Shown in pieces: positions 1-4,997 of a DNA stretch of 5,524 bases; position 1 is the first letter of the stretch; the number at the start of each line of letters is the position of its first letter. A program made the position numbers and the translations under genes. The DNA is from an uncultured Eubacteriaceae bacterium. GTDB taxonomy: Bacteria; Bacillota; Clostridia; Lachnospirales; Lachnospiraceae. The notes beneath the pieces are model-generated. The model searched no databases. It saw only the letters and a program-made list of their open reading frames with translations, and had not been told where the DNA came from. Location of the stretch: positions 1 through 5,524 of the forward strand of contig CAMEUH010000178.1 in the NCBI GenBank assembly GCA_945938055.1, read 5' to 3'.

Positions 1-317
1 TAAGGCAAACCCTGGCAAGAATTGAGGAGTTATGCAGGGAGCAGGAAGCCGACCGGATTGTTCTGGGATATCCAAAGAACATGAATAATACGGTAGGGGA
101 ACGTGCGGTAAAGACAGAGGAATTTAAGGAAATGCTGGAACGACGGACAGGACTTCCGGTTATTTTGTGGGATGAACGGCTGACAACAGTTTCTGCAGAA
201 CGGGTTTTACAGGAATCCGGGGTTCGCAGAGAGAATCGAAAGGAATATATTGATAAGATAGCAGCGGTATTTATTTTACAGAGCTATCTGGATAATCTTT
301 CAATGGGTGGTAAATGA
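1..317 (+). CDS. ruvX: RuvX/YqgF family putative Holliday junction resolvase / pre-16S rRNA nuclease, 5' truncated
   Basis: The reading frame is open from base 3 to the TGA at 315-317 and gives the last 104 residues; family members are about 140 residues, so roughly the first 35-45 are outside the window, including the N-terminal catalytic Asp. Visible family motifs are the IVLGYPKNMN-TVG strand and loop (bases 57-98), the WDERLTT motif with its acidic Asp codon at 171-173, and the C-terminal IDKIAAV motif with Asp at 252-254, followed by the ILQSYLD helix. These acidic positions belong to the RNase H-like active site. The family is a cytoplasmic nuclease linked to 16S rRNA 5'-end maturation in E. 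coli and proposed to resolve Holliday junctions; which role applies here cannot be read from the sequence. The next gene starts one base after its stop codon, so the two are probably co-transcribed and translationally coupled. It is the counterpart of B. subtilis yrrK. Confidence 0.95.
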   Translation, partial: RQTLARIEELCREQEADRIVLGYPKNMNNTVGERAVKTEEFKEMLERRTGLPVILWDERLTTVSAERVLQESGVRRENRKEYIDKIAAVFILQSYLDNLSMGGK

Positions 318-318
318 T

Positions 319-582
319 ATGGAGAAGATTACTTTTGCCGGAGACGGTGATGAAACATTAGAATTTTATGTATTAGAAGAAACGAGAATTAATGGAGTTG
401 ATTATATTCTGGTTACGGAGTCTGATGACGAGGAATCTGAAGCAGAATGCTACATACTTAAGGATGTATCCAAGGATGGGGATGCAGAGTCTGTTTATGA
501 AGCAGTAGAAGATGACATGGAATTGGAAGCTGTAATGCGTGTGTTTGAAGAACTCCTTGAGGATACCGAAATAGTAAAATAG
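319..582 (+). CDS. DUF1292 (YrzB-like) small acidic protein
   Basis: This 87-residue protein of unknown function matches the DUF1292 pattern: an N-terminal beta-rich part (ITFAGDGDETLEFYVLEET, then GVDYILVTE), an acidic linker (SDDEESEAE), a second strand (CYILKDV), and a C-terminal helix (MELEAVMRVFEELLED). About 30 of 87 residues are Asp or Glu against only 6 Lys or Arg, so it is strongly acidic and cytoplasmic, with no signal or membrane segment. I chose ATG 319 because a GGGTGG Shine-Dalgarno-like run (305-310) lies 8 bases upstream; the in-frame GTG at 307 lies inside that run and would lack its own site. The gene begins one base after the ruvX stop. In B. subtilis yrzB also follows yrrK (ruvX), so the placement supports the family call. 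No biochemical function is established for the family as far as I know. Confidence 0.9.
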   Translation: MEKITFAGDGDETLEFYVLEETRINGVDYILVTESDDEESEAECYILKDVSKDGDAESVYEAVEDDMELEAVMRVFEELLEDTEIVK

Positions 583-585
583 TAT

Positions 586-590
586 AGGAG
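586..590 (+). promoter_or_regulatory. Ribosome binding site deciding the rnj start
   Basis: AGGAG lies 9 bases before TTG 600 but only 3 bases before GTG 594. Initiation at GTG 594 would be too close to the site, so TTG 600 is the better start. The ATG at 607 is out of frame. Confidence 0.7.
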
Positions 591-599
591 AGTGTGATT

Positions 600-2267
600 T
601 TGAAAAATGTAAATAGTGAGTCAAAGCTTAAGATTATTCCTTTAGGAGGTCTTGAGCAGATTGGCATGAATATGACTGCCTTCGAATACGAGGACAGTAT
701 TGTTGTTGTGGACTGCGGTCTGTCTTTCCCGGATGATGAAATGCTGGGAATTGACCTGGTTATTCCGGATGTTACGTATCTTAAGGATAATATTGATAAG
801 GTAAAAGGATTTGCCATTACACATGGGCATGAGGACCATATTGGTGCGATTCCGTATGTATTAAAAGATTTGAATGTGCCGATTTATGCAACAAAGCTGA
901 CAATGGGCATTATTGATTTTAAATTAAAAGAAGCAGAGATGGAGAAGAAGGTTAAGAGGAAGGTCGTAAAATACGGACAGTCCATTAATCTTGGATGTTT
1001 CCGCATTGAGTTTATCCGCACAAATCATAGTATTGCCGGAGCAGCGGCGCTTGCCATCTATTCACCGGCAGGAATCGTGGTTCATACGGGTGACTTTAAG
1101 GTGGATTACACGCCGGTTTATGGTGCTCCGATTGATTTGCAGCGTCTTGCTGAAATCGGAAAGAAGGGTGTGCTTGCCCTGATGTCTGACAGTACGAATG
1201 CATTAAAACCGGGATTTACCATGTCGGAAAGTTCTGTTGGAAAGACTTTTGATACGTTATTTAACGATAATCGTGGAAGCAGAATTATTATTGCTACCTT
1301 TGCTTCCAATGTGGACCGTGTTCAGCAGATTATTAATTCTGCCGTGAAATATGGTAGAAAAGTTGTTATTGAAGGCAGGAGCATGGTCAATATTATTGGC
1401 GTTGCAAAGGAACTGGAGTATATTAATTATCCGGATGGAACGGTCATTGATGTGGAAGAGATGAAGAACTATACGGATGAACAGATTGTACTGATTACCA
1501 CGGGAAGCCAGGGAGAATCCATGGCAGCTCTTTCCAGGATGGCGGCATCCCTTCACAGAAAGGTAACCATTCATCCGGGTGATACGGTTATTTTCAGTTC
1601 TACGCCAATTCCGGGAAATGAAAAGTCGGTTGCAAAGGTCATTAATGAGCTTTCCATGAAGGGAGCTAAGGTTATTTTCCAGGATACCCATGTATCCGGT
1701 CATGCCTGTGAGGAAGAATTAAAGCTGATTTATTCCCTTGTTAAGCCAAAGTATGCCATTCCGGTACATGGTGAGTACCGTCACCTGGCAGCAAATGCTG
1801 AAATTGCGGAGCATATGGGAATTCCAAAAGAAAATATTTTTGTAATGTTTAAGGGTGATGTTCTGGAACTGAATGACGAATCAGCACAGATTACGGGAAC
1901 CGTTCAGACCGGAGCCATTCTGGTGGATGGTCTTGGCGTTGGAGATGTAGGTAACATTGTGCTGCGTGACCGTCAGAATCTTGCAGAAAATGGTATTATT
2001 GTAGTGGTTATGACACTGGATAAATATTCCAGCCAGCTGCTTGCAGGACCAGATATTGTTTCCAGGGGATTTGTCTATGTGAGAGAATCCGAAAATCTGA
2101 TTGAAAATGCAAGAATGGTTGTAGAAGAAGCAGTGGAGAACTGCCTGTACAGAAATGTTACGGACTGGGGTAAACTAAAGAATGTGGTAAAAGATACCCT
2201 GAGTGATTACATGTGGAAAAATCTTAAGAGAACACCAATGATTCTTCCGATTATCATGGAGGTGTAA
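600..2267 (+). CDS. rnj: Ribonuclease J (RNase J1 type)
   Basis: This is a metallo-beta-lactamase/beta-CASP ribonuclease with 5'-to-3' exonuclease and endonuclease activity, acting on mRNA decay and on rRNA and other RNA maturation in the cytoplasm. Starting at TTG 600 it has 555 residues, the length of B. subtilis RNase J1. The metal-binding signature THGHEDHIG gives H75, H77, D79 and H80; further ligands are H143 (RTNHSIAG), D165 (HTGDFKVD) and H390 (PVHGEYRHL). The beta-CASP part includes MSDSTNA (about 196-202), GSQGE (about 302-306), PGNEK (about 338-342) and HVSGHA (about 364-369); the C-terminal domain follows from about 450. B. subtilis RNase J2 has a degenerate HGHADAIG motif, so this is a J1-type, apparently active enzyme. 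The other possible start, GTG 594, adds two residues. The stop codon is 5 bases before the next gene, whose Shine-Dalgarno site overlaps the end of this one. Confidence 0.97.
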   Translation: MKNVNSESKLKIIPLGGLEQIGMNMTAFEYEDSIVVVDCGLSFPDDEMLGIDLVIPDVTYLKDNIDKVKGFAITHGHEDHIGAIPYVLKDLNVPIYATKLTMGIIDFKLKEAEMEKKVKRKVVKYGQSINLGCFRIEFIRTNHSIAGAAALAIYSPAGIVVHTGDFKVDYTPVYGAPIDLQRLAEIGKKGVLALMSDSTNALKPGFTMSESSVGKTFDTLFNDNRGSRIIIATFASNVDRVQQIINSAVKYGRKVVIEGRSMVNIIGVAKELEYINYPDGTVIDVEEMKNYTDEQIVLITTGSQGESMAALSRMAASLHRKVTIHPGDTVIFSSTPIPGNEKSVAKVINELSMKGAKVIFQDTHVSGHACEEELKLIYSLVKPKYAIPVHGEYRHLAANAEIAEHMGIPKENIFVMFKGDVLELNDESAQITGTVQTGAILVDGLGVGDVGNIVLRDRQNLAENGIIVVVMTLDKYSSQLLAGPDIVSRGFVYVRESENLIENARMVVEEAVENCLYRNVTDWGKLKNVVKDTLSDYMWKNLKRTPMILPIIMEV

Positions 2268-2272
2268 GGGAC

Positions 2273-2614
2273 ATGAGCCGTGTGGATGAGTTAGCTGCTG
2301 AACTTGCAAAAGCAATAGTGGAAAGCGAAGAGTACAAGGATTTTTTGCGGTGCAAAGAAGAAATCAGTAAGAATCCGCAGCTTTATCAGGCGGTAAATGA
2401 GTTGCGCAGACATAATTTTGAACTTCAGAATACAGAAGGCGTTGCGGATATGTATGAGGAGGTTGTCAGAATTTTTGATAAGTATGCATATATTCGAACA
2501 AATGTGGTTGCAAATCAGTTCCTTCGGGCGGAGTTAAGCGTTTGTCGGATGATACAGGATATACAGCGTACACTGATTGAAGACATGGATTTTGATGTGG
2601 ATTTCCTGGGGTAA
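2273..2614 (+). CDS. YlbF/YmcA family protein (possible RNase Y-modulating factor)
   Basis: The protein has 113 residues, nearly all helical, with the family layout: an N-terminal helix (VDELAAELAKAIVES, about 4-18), the YKDFLRCKEEISKNPQ segment (21-36), a long middle helix, and a C-terminal helix (LRAELSVCRMIQDIQRTL, 84-101). The family (Com_YlbF) includes B. subtilis YlbF and YmcA, which with YaaT form a complex that binds Fe-S clusters and directs RNase Y cleavage, affecting competence, sporulation and biofilm formation. Here C27 and C91 are the only cysteines; whether they bind a cluster is not known. I cannot say from sequence whether this is the YlbF or the YmcA ortholog. The start at ATG 2273 is supported by a strong GGAGGTG (2258-2264) 8 bases upstream, embedded in the end of rnj, so the two genes are probably coupled. 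Being directly behind RNase J fits an RNA-decay role by inference. Confidence 0.85.
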   Translation: MSRVDELAAELAKAIVESEEYKDFLRCKEEISKNPQLYQAVNELRRHNFELQNTEGVADMYEEVVRIFDKYAYIRTNVVANQFLRAELSVCRMIQDIQRTLIEDMDFDVDFLG

Positions 2615-2636
2615 GACGCAAAAGGGGAGTGAAGTC

Positions 2637-3044
2637 ATGGGAAAAGTAAGCACGGATAGCGTAAGCGCGATTATAAGAACAGTCATTAACATTTCAATTA
2701 ATATTCTGGTTTTGGCAATTGTCATGATGCTGATTTATACTTATTCAGGAAAGGCATATGAATTTGGAAAAGCAATTTTTGAAGAACAGGCAATGGACAC
2801 TGCAGAATCTGCAAGAAATGTTGTAGTGACCATACCGAAGAATGCATCCGATAAAGATGTTGCTGCGCTTATTAAAAAAGCCGGACTGGTGGAAGATAAA
2901 AATGTGTTTCTGATTCAGCTGGTTCTTTCGGATTATAAGGGAAAAGCAGTTCCGGGAACTTATACGCTTTCAACGGCAAATACGCCAACAGAAATTATGC
3001 AGATTATCTGCGAAATGACAGAAAATGAGGAAAAGAAGAAATGA
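2637..3044 (+). CDS. MltG-like short membrane protein, N-terminal (TM plus LysM-like) part only
   Basis: The protein has 135 residues. It has a short cytoplasmic N-terminus, one membrane helix (about 16-36, INISINILVLAIVMMLIY), a linker, and an extracytoplasmic domain (about 60-127) resembling the N-terminal LysM-like subdomain of MltG/YceG: VTIPKNASDKDVAALIKKAGLV, then VPGTYTLSTANTPTEIMQII. Full-length MltG is about 340-380 residues, and its lytic transglycosylase catalytic domain with the essential Glu is absent here. The reading frame ends cleanly at TGA 3042-3044 and the next gene starts inside that stop, so there is no decayed remainder; this looks like a stable short form rather than a recent break. 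B. subtilis has mltG (yrrL) at the same position just before yrrM, which supports the homology. It probably does not cleave peptidoglycan itself; a binding or scaffold role is inference. ATG 2637 has GGAG (2626-2629) 7 bases upstream; the in-frame ATG at 2577 lies inside the previous gene. Confidence 0.72.
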   Translation: MGKVSTDSVSAIIRTVINISINILVLAIVMMLIYTYSGKAYEFGKAIFEEQAMDTAESARNVVVTIPKNASDKDVAALIKKAGLVEDKNVFLIQLVLSDYKGKAVPGTYTLSTANTPTEIMQIICEMTENEEKKK

Positions 3045-3712
3045 TAATCGATGAAAGAATGGTATCCTTTATTAATTCATTTGATTCCGGTGACAGCGAC
3101 ATTGTAGAAGAAATTGAACGACAGGCAATCGCGGACCGGGTCCCGATTATCAGACAGGAGATGGGGAGCCTGCTTAAGGTGTTAATCGCCTTAAAAAAAC
3201 CGTCCACTATTTTGGAAGTAGGTACGGCAGTAGGTTACTCATCTATTCTTATGGCAGAAAACATGCCTAAAGATGCTGCCATAACAACCATAGAAAAATA
3301 CGAAAAACGAATTCCGGTGGCAAGGGAGAATATTAAGAAAGCAGGATATGAAGACCGAATAACCCTAATTGAGGGAGATGCAATGGAGGTCATGAAAGAA
3401 CTTACCGGCCCATATGACATGATTTTCATGGATGCGGCAAAGGGACAGTATATTCACTTTCTTCCGGAAGTCATGCGGCTTCTGGCACCGGGTGGTATGC
3501 TGATTTCGGATAATGTTCTTCAGGAAGGGGACATTATTGAATCAAAATTTGGTGTGGTGAGAAGAAACAGAACCATTCATATGCGGATGCGGGAATATAT
3601 TTATGCCATTACGCACATGGAGGGGCTGATTACTTCCATTGTTCCGATTGGTGATGGAATTACGCTTAGCGTTAAGAAGGAATGCGAAACACAGGAACAG
3701 GAGGAAAAATGA
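3041..3712 (+). CDS. trmR: TrmR-type O-methyltransferase (tRNA 5-hydroxyuridine methyltransferase)
   Basis: This 223-residue class I SAM-dependent, metal-dependent O-methyltransferase belongs to the family that also contains catechol and caffeoyl-CoA O-methyltransferases. SAM motif I is ILEVGTAVGYS (57-67), the acidic end of strand 2 is E85 (TTIEKYEKR), the next motif is IEGDAMEVM (110-118), and the metal ligands are predicted to be D131 (FMDAAKGQY), D157 and N158 (LISDNVL). All are intact. In B. subtilis the ortholog YrrM (TrmR) methylates 5-hydroxyuridine to 5-methoxyuridine at tRNA position 34. The assignment rests on family plus context: the gene lies between an MltG-like gene and a U32 gene, as yrrM does. 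It overlaps the previous gene by ATGA at 3041-3044 and the next gene by ATGA at 3709-3712, which indicates translational coupling. ATG 3059 is a possible later start. A small-molecule substrate cannot be excluded by sequence alone. Confidence 0.85.
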   Translation: MIIDERMVSFINSFDSGDSDIVEEIERQAIADRVPIIRQEMGSLLKVLIALKKPSTILEVGTAVGYSSILMAENMPKDAAITTIEKYEKRIPVARENIKKAGYEDRITLIEGDAMEVMKELTGPYDMIFMDAAKGQYIHFLPEVMRLLAPGGMLISDNVLQEGDIIESKFGVVRRNRTIHMRMREYIYAITHMEGLITSIVPIGDGITLSVKKECETQEQEEK

Positions 3713-4932
3713 GACATCCAGAATTATTGATTCCGGCGAGTAGTCTGGAAGTATTAAAGACAGCGGTTATATTTGGTGCGGATGCGGTTTATATTGGCGG
3801 CGAAGCATTTGGATTAAGGGCAAATGCCAAGAATTTTTCCATGGAAGAGATGAAGGAAGGAATTGCATTTGCGCATGCACATCAGGTAAAGGTTTATGTG
3901 ACAGCGAACATTCTGGCACATAACAGGGACTTAGATGGGGCAAGAGCTTATTTTGAAGAATTAAAGGATGTAGGACCGGATGCACTGATTATTTCCGATC
4001 CTGGCATTTTTACCATAGCAAGGGAAGTCCTGCCGGACATGGAAATTCATATTAGTACGCAGGCGAATAATACCAATTATGGAACGTATCTGTTCTGGCA
4101 TAAGATGGGTGCAAAGAGAGTGGTATCCGCAAGAGAACTTTCGCTTGCGGAAATAAAGGAAATCCGGGAGCATATCCCGGATGATCTGGAAATTGAAACA
4201 TTCATTCATGGAGCAATGTGTATTTCCTATTCAGGAAGATGTCTTTTAAGCAGTTTCCTGACAGGAAGGGATGCAAATCAGGGAGCATGTACCCACCCGT
4301 GCAGATGGAAATACACACTTATGGAAGAAAAACGTCCGGGGGAGTACATGCCGGTTTTTGAAAATGACCGTGGAACATATATTTTTAATTCCAAGGATTT
4401 ATGCATGATTGAGCATATTCCGGAATTGATGGAAGCGGGCATTGACAGTTTCAAAATAGAAGGCAGGATGAAGACGGCACTTTATGTGGCTACGGTTGCC
4501 AGAACTTACAGAATGGCAATTGATGATTATAAAAGGGACCCGGAATACTATAGAAGCCGTATTCCGTTTTATAAGGAAGAAATATCCAAGTGTACTTACC
4601 GTCAGTATACCACAGGCTTTTTCTTTGGTAAGCCGGATGGAAATACACAGATTTATGATAATAATACTTACTGCAGGGAATACACGTATCTTGGAATCGT
4701 GGGCGAAAAAAATGCAGAAGGGCTGTATCGCATTGAACAGCGGAACAAGTTTTCGGTTGGTGAGACCATTGAGGTCATGAAGCCGGATGGACGAAATATT
4801 GAAGCCGTGGTACAAAAAATTACAGATGAAGCCGGAAACAGTCAGGATTCGGCACCGCATCCAAAACAGGTTCTTTACATTGATCTGGGTGTGGAATTAA
4901 GTGAATACGATATTCTTAGAAGAAAAGAATAG
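3709..4932 (+). CDS. trhP: U32 family protein, TrhP/YrrO-type tRNA U34 hydroxylation protein
   Basis: The protein has 407 residues. It starts with the family's PELLIPASSLEVLKTAVIFGADAVYIG segment (4-30; TIM-barrel-like N-terminal part), then ITANILAH-type and STQANNTN (116-123) motifs. It carries the U32 signature ETFIHGAMCISYSGRCLLS (163-181) and four conserved cysteines, C171, C178, C194 and C198, spaced C-x6-C-x15-C-x3-C, as expected for a cluster-binding site. SFKIEGRMK (247-255) follows, then a C-terminal beta-rich domain from about 320. Members are annotated as peptidases, but E. coli TrhP (YegQ) and B. subtilis YrrN/YrrO are needed for prephenate-dependent 5-hydroxyuridine formation at tRNA U34. 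The length fits TrhP/YrrO; the related RlhA, which acts on 23S rRNA, is markedly longer. Its neighbour trmR would methylate the product. AGGAGG (3699-3704) lies 4 bases before ATG 3709; the in-frame ATG at 3682 has no such site. B. subtilis has two such genes in tandem (yrrN, yrrO); only one is here. Confidence 0.92.
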   Translation: MRHPELLIPASSLEVLKTAVIFGADAVYIGGEAFGLRANAKNFSMEEMKEGIAFAHAHQVKVYVTANILAHNRDLDGARAYFEELKDVGPDALIISDPGIFTIAREVLPDMEIHISTQANNTNYGTYLFWHKMGAKRVVSARELSLAEIKEIREHIPDDLEIETFIHGAMCISYSGRCLLSSFLTGRDANQGACTHPCRWKYTLMEEKRPGEYMPVFENDRGTYIFNSKDLCMIEHIPELMEAGIDSFKIEGRMKTALYVATVARTYRMAIDDYKRDPEYYRSRIPFYKEEISKCTYRQYTTGFFFGKPDGNTQIYDNNTYCREYTYLGIVGEKNAEGLYRIEQRNKFSVGETIEVMKPDGRNIEAVVQKITDEAGNSQDSAPHPKQVLYIDLGVELSEYDILRRKE

Positions 4933-4944
4933 TTTTGGAAAGGC

Positions 4945-4971
4945 ACTTTGGAGCCATTTTATTCATATGAT
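4945..4971 (+). promoter_or_regulatory. Candidate sporulation (sigma-K or sigma-E type) promoter of sigK
   Basis: AC at 4945-4946, a 17-base gap, then CATATGAT at 4964-4971 fits the B. subtilis sigma-K pattern AC-N16/17-CATANNNT at every fixed base. The same -10 matches the sigma-E type CATACAAT at 6 of 8 positions, with GGCACTTT (4942-4949) as a rough -35 and a 14-base gap. Transcription would begin around 4977-4980, leaving a leader of about 20 bases with the Shine-Dalgarno site but without the left arm of the hairpin. In B. subtilis sigK is transcribed by sigma-E and then by sigma-K itself, which is consistent. The motif is short and was not tested, so this is moderate to weak evidence. 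Confidence 0.42.
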
Positions 4972-4986
4972 GTATAAAATGACTTT

Positions 4987-4992
4987 GAGGTG
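4987..4992 (+). promoter_or_regulatory. Ribosome binding site deciding the sigK TTG start
   Basis: GAGGTG lies 5 bases before TTG 4998. An in-frame TGA at 4986-4988 overlaps the site, so translation in this frame cannot begin further upstream; the only intervening codons (GGT, GCT, TTC) are not starts. Confidence 0.78.
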
Positions 4993-4997
4993 CTTTC

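Larger units (their letters stand above)
4940..4996 (+). promoter_or_regulatory. Long RNA hairpin in the sigK leader that covers its ribosome binding site
   Basis: Bases 4940-4962 can pair with 4974-4996 (each position i with 9936 minus i): 17 Watson-Crick pairs, 5 G-U pairs (4942/4994, 4947/4989, 4949/4987, 4950/4986, 4951/4985) and a single C-A mismatch (4954/4982). The inner perfect part is CATTTTAT (4955-4962) with ATAAAATG (4974-4981). After a T-T mismatch, three more pairs (4964-4966 with 4970-4972) can close the apex. The right arm contains the sigK Shine-Dalgarno sequence (4987-4992), fully paired, and ends two bases before the TTG start. No U-tract follows, so it does not look like an intrinsic terminator. 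On the opposite strand the five G-U pairs would become C-A mismatches, so the structure is built for the plus-strand transcript. The pairing is seen directly; the regulatory role is inferred. Confidence 0.72.

Noticed and set aside
307..309. GTG as start of the DUF1292 gene
   Set aside because: It lies inside the Shine-Dalgarno-like GGGTGG run that serves ATG 319, and it has no own site; the extra four residues are not part of the family pattern.
458..817. 119-codon open frame on the minus strand across the DUF1292-rnj junction
   Set aside because: It lies opposite two well-supported genes and its product (rich in Ser, His, Pro, Leu) resembles no protein I recognise.
1257..1703. 148-codon open frame on the minus strand
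   Set aside because: It is fully antisense to the conserved core of RNase J, has no ribosome site that I can see and no recognisable motif; it is a shadow of codon usage.
4399..4860. 153-codon open frame on the minus strand
   Set aside because: It is antisense to the U32 gene, shows no family motif, and has low-complexity hydrophobic and basic composition typical of shadow frames.
4973..4978. Housekeeping sigma-A -10 box (TATAAA) before sigK
   Set aside because: No TTGACA-like element is found at 16-18 bases upstream and there is no properly spaced TG extension; AT-rich sequence gives such hexamers easily.
4940..4996. Intrinsic terminator for the ruvX-trhP operon
   Set aside because: The stem is long, but the bases after it (CTTGAAAG) form no U-tract, the inner stem is AT-rich rather than GC-rich, and the right arm carries the next gene's ribosome site. 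The minus-strand direction is no better because the G-U pairs become mismatches.
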